NCBI GenBank assembly: GCA_013002535.1
Contig: JABDJK010000002.1
Span: forward strand, 1 to 53,677
Length of the DNA: 53,677 nt
Source of the DNA: Hyphococcus sp.
GTDB lineage: Bacteria; Pseudomonadota; Alphaproteobacteria; Caulobacterales; Parvularculaceae
Direction: 5' to 3'
Shown: positions 1 to 8,593 of the stretch, one piece after another
Layout: each line of letters begins with the position of its first letter
Numbering within the stretch: position 1 is the first letter of the stretch
Notes under the pieces: model-generated
What the model saw: the letters and a program-made list of their open reading frames with translations, nothing else
What the model was told of the DNA's origin: nothing
The model's database searches: none
Program-made: the position numbers and the translations under genes

Positions 1-104
1 ATGTAGGCGAGAACAAACCACCAGAATTCGACGCGACCTGACCGTCCTTCGAACTTGGCGTAGCTATTCAGGACCGTTTTGGTCGCGGAAATCAGATTAT
101 CCAT
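1..104 (-). CDS. DUF805 family membrane protein (5' end only, runs off left edge)
   Basis: Read on the minus strand, an ATG at 104-102 opens a frame that stays open to the window edge (34 codons). It begins MDNLISATKTVL and carries the pattern YAKFEGRSGRVEFWWFVL, the conserved N-terminal signature of DUF805 small integral membrane proteins: an aromatic/F-x-GR-x-x-R-x-EFW block leading into the first membrane helix. An AGGGAG ribosome-binding site lies just upstream. Family members usually have about 110-150 residues and several membrane segments of unknown function, so most of this gene lies outside the window. It diverges from the broken hydrolase gene at 260. The identification is from the motif alone. 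Confidence 0.82.
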   Translation of the reverse strand, partial: MDNLISATKTVLNSYAKFEGRSGRVEFWWFVLAY

Positions 105-259
105 TGTGGAGCTCCCTTCGAAAATTCGTGTCTGTGGAAAACCCTTACAACTGTTCGGTTTGACCTCAATGGGGGCAAACGCCGGTTTTTCGCGACTGAA
201 CGCGCGAATTCAGGGAAAATTCAGACGGTTTCAATTGATCCGGCACCCTGTTTCGGGAT

Positions 260-1186
260 TTGACAAATGTCAGATGTTTGATGGGTCTGCCTGATGTGAT
301 CTTGCGTTCAATCCGACTTATCGTTTTCTGCGTCTTGTTGGTAATCGCGCTGTTGACGGCAACGATATCCGACGTCTGGGTGCGCTACGCTTATATCGCG
401 ACGCCAGTTGAGCAAGTGACGTTCGTCAGTGAAGGCGTTGAAATGGCGGCAGAGCTGGTCTTGCCAAAAGGGCCGGGGCCGCATCCGGCCGTGTTTCAGG
501 TTTCCGGTTCGGGACCCCTTGGGAAGGATCATCTCGTCCCGCGCATGCACGCCAATGCGCCTGCGAAGCGCGGCGATGTAAAGTTAGCCTATGCGCGCGT
601 CGCGCCGTTTCTCGGCTATCGCCATTTTCAGGATTATCAATATCGCATCGGGTTTAAAAAGTTCGGCTTGAGTGATGATGAGATCGATGAAATAATTGAG
701 TTCCTGCACGACGCGTCAGAATTTTACCAGAAGTCTGTCGATAATCCGGGATTTTATGAAGGGCCTGAGCGCGACGCCTTGCAACGGCGCCTTGTATCAT
801 TTTTTGAACGATACCCGGAAGCGTCCACGGCCTGGTTCGGACGCAGGATCGCGCGCAGCCGATACGATGATCGCTATGTTGGCCGGATCGCTTACAGCCG
901 CGCCTATTGTGGTTGCGATTTTCTGGAACAGATACGCGGCGTGCCGATGTTTTATGTATTCGTTGAGTTGCACGAGAATATCGATACTAATGCGTGGGTT
1001 GCGTATCTTGAGGACTTGAAAGCGCGCACGGGCCAGCCGATCGATATTTATATCAACAAAGGCGATTATCACTCGTTGAACCGGTGGCGGTAATTGCCGT
1101 TTAGCGGGTATCCGCCGGAATACTTCAAGCGCATGGCCGACTGGATTGAAGCGCGCGTCGAGGACGAAAAGCGAATGGCTGACTAG
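260..1186 (+). pseudogene. Decayed membrane-anchored alpha/beta hydrolase
   Basis: The frame begins at ATG 260 (ATG 281 or GTG 296 are alternatives), has a hydrophobic anchor near residues 14-36, and then a strand pattern (VTFVSEGVEMAAELVLPKG, then HPAVFQVSGSGP) typical of the N-terminus of peptidase-S9-like alpha/beta hydrolases. The expected nucleophile elbow G-x-S-x-G is absent and the text jumps from GSGPLGKD to a helical cap-like region, so about 100 residues seem to be missing. The frame stops at TAA 1091-1093, but the same frame continues for 30 more codons (SGYPPEYFKRMADWIEARVE) to TAG 1184-1186. That is the C-terminal helix such hydrolases have after their catalytic histidine loop. 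Two independent defects argue for a pseudogene. A truncated but expressed protein ending at 1093 is less likely. Confidence 0.72.
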
Positions 1187-2268
1187 CGCACCACAATCAA
1201 CCGTTCAGCGGCCCGCGTAATCGCGGTGTAGAGCCAGCGGTCGCGATGTTCACGGAACATGAAGCTCTCGTCGAACAAGACAACTGAATCCCATTGTGAG
1301 CCTTGCGCCTTATGAACGGTCAACGCGTAACCATAGTCGAATTCGTCGGCGCCTTTGCGCTGTGTCCACGGGACAGTTTCCGGGCCATCCAAAAAGAATG
1401 CGCGCGGGACCGACACGTTGACGGCTTTGCCGCCTTCTTCCGGGCGCACCGAATATCTGACGCGCCCGCCGCGCGGGCTCATACGCCGCGCAACGTTCCA
1501 GATGCCGCCATTGAGGAGGCCCTTCTTTTTGTTGTTCCGTAAACAGACAAGTTTCTCGCCGGCCTCCGGCGTCGGGTCGTCATGGCCATGCAGCTGACGC
1601 AGCCGATCATTATAGCGTTTTCGAGTACGGTTCGCGCCAACCAAAATTTGATCAGCGTCCATGATTTCTTCTGTCGTTATTTCCTGCTTCTTGACAAGGC
1701 GGCATTGATCGGACTGTTCGTCAAAATCAGTTCCCTCGCGGATCGCCAGCGACAAACGGATGATCGGATTGTCGGCGGCCTGACGATGGATTTCTGTCAG
1801 CATAAAATCGGGCTCACCTTTGGTGAAAAACCCGCCGCCCTTGACTGGCGGCAATTGCGCCGGATCGCCAAGGACAAGGATCGGTTTGCCGAAGGAGAGA
1901 AGATCGCGCCCAAGGTCTTCGTCCACCATAGAGCATTCATCAATGATGATAAGATCAACTTTTGACGCTGGCGCATCATGGCGCAGCGTAAACATCGGCT
2001 CGTCCTCGCCGTCGCCGCTCGCCGGACGGTAAATCAGCGCGTGGATGGTCGACGCGCTTTCGCATCCCTTCTGGCGCATGACATGGGCGGCCTTGCCGGT
2101 GAACGCTGCAAAGGCGACGTCACCGCCGGCGTGTTCGGCGAAATGGCGCGCGAGCGTCGTCTTGCCGGCGCCGGCATAGCCAAAGAGACGAAAAACCTGC
2201 TTTCCGCCATTGTTCAGCCAGCGATCGACAGCGACAAGCGCATCATCCTGTTCGGGAGACCATTTCAT
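1183..2268 (-). CDS. RecD-like ATP-dependent DNA helicase (SF1, AAA_30/UvrD_C_2)
   Basis: This 361-residue protein is a compact superfamily-1 5'-3' helicase of the RecD/Dda type. Visible motifs in order are Walker A GYAGAGKT (residues 30-37), motif Ia TGKAA (57-61), Walker B IIIDECS (107-113), motif III GDPAQLPPV (134-142), motif IV-like HRQ (161-163), and near the C-terminus VHKAQGSQWD (318-327) and YTAITRA (346-352). It is much shorter than RecD of RecBCD (about 600 residues) and lacks the RecD N-terminal domain, so it probably acts alone in DNA repair or processing. It converges on, and overlaps by 4 bases, the tail of the decayed hydrolase; the next gene (2416) diverges from it. The family call is secure, the cellular role is inference. 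Confidence 0.88.
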   Translation of the reverse strand: MKWSPEQDDALVAVDRWLNNGGKQVFRLFGYAGAGKTTLARHFAEHAGGDVAFAAFTGKAAHVMRQKGCESASTIHALIYRPASGDGEDEPMFTLRHDAPASKVDLIIIDECSMVDEDLGRDLLSFGKPILVLGDPAQLPPVKGGGFFTKGEPDFMLTEIHRQAADNPIIRLSLAIREGTDFDEQSDQCRLVKKQEITTEEIMDADQILVGANRTRKRYNDRLRQLHGHDDPTPEAGEKLVCLRNNKKKGLLNGGIWNVARRMSPRGGRVRYSVRPEEGGKAVNVSVPRAFFLDGPETVPWTQRKGADEFDYGYALTVHKAQGSQWDSVVLFDESFMFREHRDRWLYTAITRAAERLIVVR

Positions 2269-2415
2269 GCAACAGCTTATTAAACGCGCCGCTTATAATC
2301 GCAAGGCGGGCGTTTTAGGGTTTGCGAAATCGTGTGCATTCGCGTTTACTGCAATAGGCGCGAGACATACCGTATTTCGAATTTGTTTTCGGACTTATTT
2401 TGGAGTGGAATTATC

Positions 2416-3375
2416 ATGCGTCCAATCATCTTTTTTATTTTATCGTTTATTGCTGCTGCTTGCAGCTCTGAGCAGCGCAATGAAAATCCAACAGAATTCA
2501 CTGTGTCGGAGCATACCGTCGAAACGGATGACGGTATTACGCTTTACTATCGCATCGCCGGGGAGGGCGACGATACGGTGATGGTTCCGTTTGCCCTCTA
2601 TCACGGCCAGCGCCTGGATTCGCTGGCGAAGGGACGCCGGATCGTCACCTATGATCCGCGCGGGCGGGGCGCGTCGGACGCGGCGCCGCTTGATACCGTA
2701 ACCCTCGACTATATGTATCGCGACTTTGACACCGTAAGAAACGCCGTCGGCGCAGAAAAGGTCGCGATTATCGGCTGGTCCGGCGGCGGGATGGAAATGT
2801 TTGTTTACGCCATGCGCAATCCGGACCGCGTTACGCGGCTGATCCAACTGGCGCCAATTGCGGCGCGGTTCGACCCCTACGGTCCGATGTTTATGGAGGA
2901 CCGCGACCGGCGTACGGACCAGGCGGCGCGGCAGGCATTTCGTGAACGGGTCGCGGCAGGGGAATTCGACGGGGACCCGGAAGCGCATTGCCGCGCTGTG
3001 GAGCTGATCACGAACCCGCCGCTGTTCGCGGACCCCGACAACTTGCCGGAAACGCCGGATGTCTGTCAGTTTTCTAATGAACATCCCGACAATATCGGCG
3101 CCTATTTCGGCAAGTTATTTGAATCGATCATAGGATACGACTGGCGTGAGTCATTGGACGAGGTTTCAATTCCGCGTCTCATTATTCACGGTCAACAAGA
3201 TAATATTCCGCTTGAAGGCAATGAAGAATGGGTGCGCGGTCAGGCGCATGCGCGTTTGTTGGTCATAGAAGGCGCCGGCCACTGGCCGCATTATGAACAA
3301 CCTGAGGAGACGTTGAAAGCAATGGATGCGTTCCTGGACGGTGAATGGCCGGAGGCCGCGGTCGAAATTCCGTGA
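2416..3375 (+). CDS. Alpha/beta hydrolase lipoprotein
   Basis: The start chosen is ATG 2416, which gives a lipoprotein signal peptide MRPIIFFILSFIAAAC with the lipidated cysteine at residue 16. An in-frame extension upstream would bury this signal. The mature 300-residue protein has an alpha/beta hydrolase fold: strand YYRIAGEG, DPRGRGASD near residue 80, nucleophile elbow GWSGGG with Ser122, and a C-terminal catalytic histidine in EGAGHWPHYEQPE. The order and spacing fit the proline iminopeptidase/haloperoxidase-like branch, but the substrate cannot be read. The protein should sit in the periplasm on a lipid anchor. The gene stands alone, diverging from the helicase at 2268 across 147 bases. 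Confidence 0.85.
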   Translation: MRPIIFFILSFIAAACSSEQRNENPTEFTVSEHTVETDDGITLYYRIAGEGDDTVMVPFALYHGQRLDSLAKGRRIVTYDPRGRGASDAAPLDTVTLDYMYRDFDTVRNAVGAEKVAIIGWSGGGMEMFVYAMRNPDRVTRLIQLAPIAARFDPYGPMFMEDRDRRTDQAARQAFRERVAAGEFDGDPEAHCRAVELITNPPLFADPDNLPETPDVCQFSNEHPDNIGAYFGKLFESIIGYDWRESLDEVSIPRLIIHGQQDNIPLEGNEEWVRGQAHARLLVIEGAGHWPHYEQPEETLKAMDAFLDGEWPEAAVEIP

Positions 3376-3549
3376 TCGCTGACGCTCACGAACAGGCGGC
3401 CAGAATTCTGACTGGAAGTACGTAGTTTAAATTCCGTCTGTTCGATCTATAGCTGATGTGTTGAGCATGCTATATTTGCAAGATCAGATCAGTGCATGAT
3501 GCCTCTGAGCCGATGTCAGATTACGCAATTTGGGACCGCGTTTAAGAAA

Positions 3550-4155
3550 ATGTCGACTAAGGCCATTGTCCTTTATGCGTCTGTGGTGTTGTTCGGCTTA
3601 TTGGTCGGTAATGCGTCAGCGCTATGGATGTCAGGATTGATCGGCAAGTTCAGCGCCGCCAGTTTCGCCAACATCAATATCGCTAATTGGACAAGCGATC
3701 GATCGATAGGGGCTGTTTCGGCTAATCCTTACACGCGTGCGCGCGTGGCAAGGCATGGTTTGTTGGCGCTCGTGAAGGAAGAAGCGATTTATTTCACGCG
3801 TAGCGTCGATGATAGTGGTGAACAATTACAAGAACGCTGCACATACGTATTGAGCGGGAAACGGCAGAAGGCGTTTTGGTGGTCCGTAACCCTTTATGAT
3901 TCTGAAAGCCGTTTGCCAATGAACGACGACCTTGCATTGTCCATCGACGCAACGACAATTGGTGAACGAGGCGAATGGACCGCGATTATTGCTCCAACGC
4001 CGCCGGCCGGCGGCCATTGGATATCCAGCCGTGCAGCGGGCCGATTTGATTTAACGCTGCGCCTCTATCAGCCCGAGGCAGACCTCGTTGAATTTCCAGA
4101 AGTGTGGTTAGCGCCGCCGCGAATTCAGAAAATTAAATGTGAAGCCGCAGCATGA
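3550..4155 (+). CDS. DUF1214 domain protein
   Basis: From ATG 3550 (ATG 3496 would add 18 uncharacteristic residues) the product has 201 residues with an N-terminal membrane segment at about residues 5-25. The rest matches the DUF1214 pattern: YTRARVARHGLLAL, then CTYVLSGKRQKAFWWSVTLYD, a GEWTAIIAPTPP loop and a final LTLRLYQP strand. DUF1214 is usually the C-terminal half of DUF1254/DUF1214 proteins found in the cell envelope. Here it is a separate gene whose stop overlaps the start of a DUF1254 gene (4152) in an ATGA arrangement, so the two are translationally coupled and probably work as partners. The biochemical function of the family is not established. Confidence 0.85.
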   Translation: MSTKAIVLYASVVLFGLLVGNASALWMSGLIGKFSAASFANINIANWTSDRSIGAVSANPYTRARVARHGLLALVKEEAIYFTRSVDDSGEQLQERCTYVLSGKRQKAFWWSVTLYDSESRLPMNDDLALSIDATTIGERGEWTAIIAPTPPAGGHWISSRAAGRFDLTLRLYQPEADLVEFPEVWLAPPRIQKIKCEAAA

Positions 4156-4697
4156 AACGCATTGTGGCGCCAATATTCGTGTTGCTCGCGTCGATACTGA
4201 CAGGCCATTTCGTGACATTGCACATGACGCCGGTCGCGATCATGAAGAATGCAATAGAGCGACTGGAAGAGCGCGGCGTCGCCTTGCATGAATTCAACCT
4301 GGCGCCGCGTACCACGCCGCAAACACAAACTGTGGTGCGTCCGTCGCCGGACCTTGTTTATTCGATCTGTCCGTTCGACTTGTCGGGCAATCAAGTTTTG
4401 GCGGTTCGCGTCGGCCCGTATGACGACTACTCATCTGTTTCTTTCTTCGATATCCGAACAAACAATTTCGCCACGGTTCGGATTGACGTCGGCGGTGATC
4501 CGGCGTCCGGGTCGGAAATCGTCTTGCGTGCGCCGGGCAGAGCAGCGTTGGATCCCCTCATGTTTTCCGGGCCCCAAATTGAAGCGCCGACCCGGCGCGG
4601 CCTTATCCTGATCCGCCGCCTGGCGCCGACGCAAGCCGCCTATCACGAGGTCGTCTCGACTGCCGCAGACGATAGCTGTTCGCTGCTCATACTTTAA
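4152..4697 (+). CDS. DUF1254 domain protein
   Basis: This 181-residue protein begins with an uncleaved-looking hydrophobic segment (MKRIVAPIFVLLASILTG) and then carries the DUF1254 core: VRPSPDLVYSICPFDLSG, YSSVSFFD and TNNFATVRIDV. Larger family members have DUF1254 followed by DUF1214 in one chain. In this locus the two domains are on separate genes in reversed order (DUF1214 first), overlapping by 4 bases. Both halves have an N-terminal membrane segment, which suggests an envelope complex. No catalytic residue assignment is possible from the sequence. Confidence 0.84.
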   Translation: MKRIVAPIFVLLASILTGHFVTLHMTPVAIMKNAIERLEERGVALHEFNLAPRTTPQTQTVVRPSPDLVYSICPFDLSGNQVLAVRVGPYDDYSSVSFFDIRTNNFATVRIDVGGDPASGSEIVLRAPGRAALDPLMFSGPQIEAPTRRGLILIRRLAPTQAAYHEVVSTAADDSCSLLIL

Positions 4698-4765
4698 GAC
4701 TGCGATGGCGATTAAAATCTGTCGATTGATATGGACGCGTAGGAACTGACGGAAAATGAACGTGC

Positions 4766-5608
4766 TCACTCGCCGCCAAACAACCATTTCATTCCGTCGC
4801 GATAGACACGCACGATGCCAGCGGCGTGGGTCTCGCCCGCGGGCTCGGCGAATTTTAGTTCCCAGGGCGGCGTATCGCTTTCCCAACGCGCGGCCCAGGC
4901 ATTTGCGTCAGATTTCAAGTCCGGTAAGTCTCGCTCTGCGCTCGATACATAGAGCTTTGCATTGTTCATGTCGGGCAGTGTCTCGTCAGCGAAGAATATA
5001 TCCTTGTTCGGCTCAAATGACGGGTTTGAGGCGATCCGGCCCCAGAACAAATCCGGGTCCGTATGAGCGCTGTAAAGCGCAAAGTGCGCGCCGCGAGATT
5101 GGCCCATCAGGATGCGGCGTGAAGGATCAGTGCGGTAATTTTCTTCGATGTGTTTGATCACTTCATATTTGATAAATTGCTGGAACGCCGCCGCGCCGCC
5201 GTGAACATCGCCGTCATCGACGCCATTGCGGAACTCCTCAGGCAGAGGCGGCGTTGAATAATCTGTCGCGCGATAATTGCCATTTTTTGGATAAAAGGAC
5301 CCGTATGAAATGCCGACGATGATCGCTTCCGGGATTGTCTTCTCATCGTACTGAAGAAGATAATGATAGGCTGCAATGATCGGATAGGTGATGTCGCCAT
5401 CGAGCAGGTAGACGGCTGGGTAGTCTGCATTCGTTTCATCGTAATCGAGGGGCTTGCGCACATAGATATGAAACGAGCGCTGGAGCGTGCGCGACTGCAT
5501 TTCAATGTGATCGGTGTCGCGAAGCGCTGAGATGTGGTCGAGCCGGTCAGCGGCCGATGCAATAGGCGCCGAAATCCAAAAAATTACGAACAACAAAACA
5601 AAACGCAT
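4766..5608 (-). CDS. Secreted esterase D/enterochelin-esterase-like hydrolase
   Basis: The product (280 residues) has a cleavable signal peptide ending APIASA near residue 19. It then has the esterase family (PF00756, IroE/Fes-like) layout: SFHIYVRKPLDYDE, AVYLLDGD near residue 69, AIIVGISYG, and nucleophile elbow MGQSRGAHFAL with the serine near residue 170. A C-terminal histidine in GETHAAG is a candidate catalytic base. Siderophore esterases belong to this family, but no siderophore genes lie nearby, so carboxyl-ester hydrolase is the safest description. It precedes exonuclease III on the same strand by transcription order of the neighbouring gene (xthA ends 41 bases away) and may share its transcript. 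Confidence 0.82.
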   Translation of the reverse strand: MRFVLLFVIFWISAPIASAADRLDHISALRDTDHIEMQSRTLQRSFHIYVRKPLDYDETNADYPAVYLLDGDITYPIIAAYHYLLQYDEKTIPEAIIVGISYGSFYPKNGNYRATDYSTPPLPEEFRNGVDDGDVHGGAAAFQQFIKYEVIKHIEENYRTDPSRRILMGQSRGAHFALYSAHTDPDLFWGRIASNPSFEPNKDIFFADETLPDMNNAKLYVSSAERDLPDLKSDANAWAARWESDTPPWELKFAEPAGETHAAGIVRVYRDGMKWLFGGE

Positions 5609-5649
5609 AATGTTGTTTTACTCCGTTTCTGCTGCGGCGAAATTTTGGT

Positions 5650-6432
5650 TTACTCTATCTCGACCCAAACCGGCACATGATCAGAGGGTTTTTCCTTGCC
5701 GCGCTCCTTGCGGTCGACGCCGGCGGACTTGAAGCGGTCGGCGGCTTGCGGGCTCAACAAGAGATGATCGATCCTGATGCCGTGATCTTTTTCCCATGCG
5801 CCGCGCTGATAGTCCCAGAATGTGTATAGAACCGAGCTCGGCTCTGCCTGACGAATGGCGTCATAGAGACCGAGATTTAAGATTTCGCGAAACGCTGCGT
5901 GGGTCTCCGGCCGGTAAAGCGCATCGCCTTCCCAAGCCGCCGGGTCATGCACGTCTTCGGCTTGCGGGATGACGTTATAATCGCCTGCGAGGATCAACGC
6001 CTCTTCGTTTTCGAGAAGCGCTTCGGCGTGGGCTTTCAGGCGCTTCATCCAGGTGAGCTTGTAGTCATATTTCGGGCCGGGCGCCGGGTTGCCGTTAGGG
6101 AGATACAATCCGCCGACACGGACAGGCTCCACATCGTCGGGCATCACTAAAGCCTCGATATAACGCGCCTGTTCGTCCGCATCGTCGCCGGGCAGGCCGC
6201 GCAAAACGTCGTCCACGGGATGCTTTGAGAGCAGCGCTACGCCGTTGTAGGTTTTTTGGCCGTGGACCTCGACATTGTAACCAAGCTCTTCAAATTCCAT
6301 CGCCGGAAATTTCTCATCAACGCATTTGATCTCCTGCAACACGGTGACGTCGGGTTTTGCGTCTTTGAACCATTCCAGAATCCGTGGCAGGCGGGCGTTG
6401 ATCGAGTTAACGTTAAAGGTCGCGATTTTCAT
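5650..6432 (-). CDS. xthA: Exodeoxyribonuclease III
   Basis: This 260-residue protein is a full-length exonuclease III/AP endonuclease, which cuts DNA 5' to abasic sites and degrades one strand 3' to 5'. The EEP-fold metal-binding and catalytic residues are visible: N7 in TFNVNSINAR, E34 in LQEIKC, the GDYNV block with catalytic Asp and Asn, DYQRGAW, and the terminal Asp-His pair in PSDHVPVWVEIE. Length agrees with bacterial XthA (about 260-270). Its start overlaps by 20 bases the end of the SRPBCC gene at 6413-6895, so the two are probably one transcript. Confidence 0.95.
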   Translation of the reverse strand: MKIATFNVNSINARLPRILEWFKDAKPDVTVLQEIKCVDEKFPAMEFEELGYNVEVHGQKTYNGVALLSKHPVDDVLRGLPGDDADEQARYIEALVMPDDVEPVRVGGLYLPNGNPAPGPKYDYKLTWMKRLKAHAEALLENEEALILAGDYNVIPQAEDVHDPAAWEGDALYRPETHAAFREILNLGLYDAIRQAEPSSVLYTFWDYQRGAWEKDHGIRIDHLLLSPQAADRFKSAGVDRKERGKEKPSDHVPVWVEIE

Positions 6433-6895
6433 GTTCGGCTTTTTCTTTGACGCGGGTGAGGGCGGCCTTCAGATAACCGGGCCACGCCAGTTTTACAATG
6501 AACCAGAGGAACGGTTCTGCAAGAACGCTCCTGGGGAAAAATTGATAGGTCCAATCGATGCGCGTGCGCTCCGCCGAGAGCGACGTAAAATGCCAGTCGC
6601 CGCGTGCGCCGGCGGCGAGCGCGCCGAACAAACCGCTAAAACCGCCAATCTCATATCCGAAATTCTCGCCGTCTGCGAAGGAAACAAGCTCCTCGCGCAC
6701 CGCGGATTTATCGGTGAGGGTGTGATTGCGCACTTGCCCGACGGCGGTCCATGGTGCGTCGTTATCGGTCGCAGCAATGCCGGGCAAGACCCCGTAAGGG
6801 CGAATGAGAATGTTCGGCTCAATTGACGAGGCGCCGTCAAACACATCGCGGATATTCGCCGCTGCCTCGATCGTCGCGCTGGTTTGAACGGGCAT
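6413..6895 (-). CDS. SRPBCC family protein (polyketide cyclase/START-like)
   Basis: The 160-residue product has the usual SRPBCC beginning (VQTSATIEAAANIRDVFDG), a central beta-strand run (GDWHFTSLSAERTRIDWTYQFFP) and a long C-terminal helix followed by a basic tail. Members of this helix-grip fold bind hydrophobic ligands or act as cyclases, but no ligand can be read here. The gene lies directly upstream of xthA and overlaps it by 20 bases, suggesting co-transcription without implying a shared function. Confidence 0.75.
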   Translation of the reverse strand: MPVQTSATIEAAANIRDVFDGASSIEPNILIRPYGVLPGIAATDNDAPWTAVGQVRNHTLTDKSAVREELVSFADGENFGYEIGGFSGLFGALAAGARGDWHFTSLSAERTRIDWTYQFFPRSVLAEPFLWFIVKLAWPGYLKAALTRVKEKAEHENRDL

Positions 6896-7016
6896 GTTTT
6901 ATGATTCTCGATGGCTTGAGGGTTGCGCCGTTTATCGGGGTTAGGGTTGCCCCGGGGCCGGAAAGACCACATCTATAGACCATGTTCGCGTCGCGCCAAT
7001 TCAATTTTTCGTTTCC

Positions 7017-7676
7017 ATGACCCAACAGCAAAAAACGCGCGCGATGTTCGCCGCCACCCTCGCAATGCTCGCGCTGACAGTCGTTATTTTGCAGCGCAAT
7101 GACGCCGTCATTTTTCGTGACGACGGACGGCTCGAGACCTTGCGCCATGAGAACGACCCGGATGCGGTGGTTTTTCGCTGGCGCAGCGATGTTGATGTCC
7201 CCATGGCGCGGCGGTTTGAGGAGAAATTCGCCGAATGGGCGCCAATGACCAATCGTATTGTGATCGATCTCAATTCACCCGGCGGTTCGATTCATGAAGG
7301 CGAGCAGGTGATTCGCGAAATCGAAAAGATGAAACGCACCCACCGCGTCGATACGCGGGTTGGAGAGCGGCGCAAATGCTATTCCATGTGCGTGCCGATA
7401 TTCCTGCAAGGCGAGGAGCGCTCGGCCGCGCCCAATGCGCGGTTTATGTTTCACGAGCCGTCAGCGGTGAACCAGATCACCGGCGAGATTGAAAAACAAC
7501 CGCAATTTGAACGCGACTATGTCAGCCGGAAATTCTTCAACCGCTATTTCACCAATTCCGATATGGACCCGGCCTGGCGCGAGGGGTTAGCGCGCGAATG
7601 GAAGGGCAAGGACATATTCAAAGCCGCCCGGGAATTGGTGGACGAACGATCAAACATTGTGACAGTGTTGGAGTAA
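7017..7676 (+). CDS. Membrane-anchored ClpP/crotonase-fold protein (COG3904-like)
   Basis: A single hydrophobic segment (residues 9-25) anchors a 190-residue domain that looks periplasmic. The domain has the Clp-fold oxyanion-loop motif DLNSPGGSIHEG (residues 84-95), a nucleophile-like CYSMC block with Ser123, and FHEP with His146. This is the order of Gly-Gly loop, Ser and His seen in ClpP-type serine peptidases. The overall pattern (cysteine-flanked serine, FLQGEER, then the histidine strand) fits the uncharacterised COG3904 group. Catalytic activity is an inference from the residues. It stands alone, diverging from the SRPBCC gene at 6895, and is followed by a degenerate intergenic repeat. 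Confidence 0.72.
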   Translation: MTQQQKTRAMFAATLAMLALTVVILQRNDAVIFRDDGRLETLRHENDPDAVVFRWRSDVDVPMARRFEEKFAEWAPMTNRIVIDLNSPGGSIHEGEQVIREIEKMKRTHRVDTRVGERRKCYSMCVPIFLQGEERSAAPNARFMFHEPSAVNQITGEIEKQPQFERDYVSRKFFNRYFTNSDMDPAWREGLAREWKGKDIFKAARELVDERSNIVTVLE

Positions 7677-7695
7677 GGAACTCGATCTTCCTCGG

Positions 7696-7726
7696 CTCAT
7701 CCTGGCGAAGGACGGGATCTCATGAG
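7696..7726. repeat. Degenerate intergenic palindromic repeat
   Basis: The stretch reads CTCATCCTGGCGAAGGACG followed by GGATCTC and CATGAG. It resembles the short dispersed palindrome of the form GTCATCCCGGCGAAAGCCGG that is scattered between genes of many alphaproteobacteria, here with mismatches in the stem. It lies between convergent genes (7676 and 7798). A related fragment may lie near 30150-30240. Only one good copy is visible in this window, so the repeat status rests on memory of similar elements. Confidence 0.4.
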
Positions 7727-7797
7727 AATTCTGTTTAACAAGTAATTACAAAAATTCTCGGCTTTCGCCGGATTGAGCGGGAGAGCATCAATGACTG

Positions 7798-8247
7798 CTA
7801 CTTCAACAACCCATCCTGCGCCTTCAACATCGAGCTCCAGCCGCGTTTTGTGGCGCCGCCGTCATCGGCCCATTTTTCGTCCATCTCGTTGACAATGGTC
7901 GCGGTGCAGCCGGTATCAGTCGCTTCTAGCGATAGATACACATGGCATGGGTCGGATTCATCGAACCCTTCGGTGTTCCAGGTGAAAGCAATTTTGCGTG
8001 GGCGATCGAGTTCGAGATATTCGCCCCAATGGCGATGCTCTACGCCGTCTCGTGTGTCGGAGAACAAAAACTTGCCGCCTTTTTGCGGATCGATTTGAAC
8101 TTGCGCCATTTCGCCGGAAAGCCCCATGGATTTCAGCGCGATGCTCATCCATTGACGAGTCAGCGCCGGATCGAGCCAGCCGTCGAACACGGTTTCGGGT
8201 GAAACGTTGAATTGATGGGAAACTGTCTTGCGATCGAGTTTTCCCAT
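7798..8247 (-). CDS. SRPBCC/AHSA1 domain protein
   Basis: The product has 149 residues and the AHSA1-like pattern: VSHQFNVSPETVFDGWLDPALTRQWM at the N-terminus, a GGKFLFSDTRDG strand pair, IAFTWNTEG, and a C-terminal helix starting GWSSMLKAQDGLLK. These proteins have the START-like helix-grip fold; some stimulate Hsp90, but most bacterial members have no known role. The start is 10 bases after the end of erpA on the same strand, so the two genes are probably transcribed together. Confidence 0.82.
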   Translation of the reverse strand: MGKLDRKTVSHQFNVSPETVFDGWLDPALTRQWMSIALKSMGLSGEMAQVQIDPQKGGKFLFSDTRDGVEHRHWGEYLELDRPRKIAFTWNTEGFDESDPCHVYLSLEATDTGCTATIVNEMDEKWADDGGATKRGWSSMLKAQDGLLK

Positions 8248-8257
8248 CGGTCAATCC

Positions 8258-8593
8258 TCAGAGGCTGAAGCTGGTGCCGCAACCGCAGGACGCCGTCGCT
8301 TGCGGGTTGTTGATCTTGAACGCCGCGCCGATGAGTTCGTCGGAGAAATCAATCTCGGATCCCGCCATATATTCGACCGACATTTCGTCAATCAATACAT
8401 CAAAGCCGTTGGCGTTCAGCACCAGATCGTCGTCCTCTCGGGAGGAAACAATATCGAATTTATATTGAAAGCCGGAACATCCGCCGCCTTCGACCGCAAC
8501 GCGTAACTTTGCGCCCGTCGCTTCTTTTGAAAGAATGGCTGCGATTTTTTTGGCGGCGCGGGCCGATACGGTAACGGGTGTTGGTTCGGTCAT
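8258..8593 (-). CDS. erpA: Iron-sulfur cluster insertion protein ErpA (A-type carrier)
   Basis: The 111-residue product (from ATG 8593; an ATG at 8605 is an alternative) is an A-type iron-sulfur carrier that passes clusters to apo-proteins. The three ligand cysteines of the HesB/IscA/ErpA family are present: C39 in EGGGCSGFQY, and C103 and C105 in ASCGCGTSFSL. The IDFSDELIGAAFKINNPQA segment between them favours ErpA or its close relatives over IscA. No isc or suf genes are in the window. The downstream AHSA1 gene follows after 10 bases. Confidence 0.9.
   Translation of the reverse strand: MTEPTPVTVSARAAKKIAAILSKEATGAKLRVAVEGGGCSGFQYKFDIVSSREDDDLVLNANGFDVLIDEMSVEYMAGSEIDFSDELIGAAFKINNPQATASCGCGTSFSL

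Noticed and set aside
2440-3084. Antisense frame of 214 codons opposite the lipoprotein hydrolase
   Set aside because: Arg/His-rich shadow text without any motif; the plus strand has a lipobox and catalytic residues.
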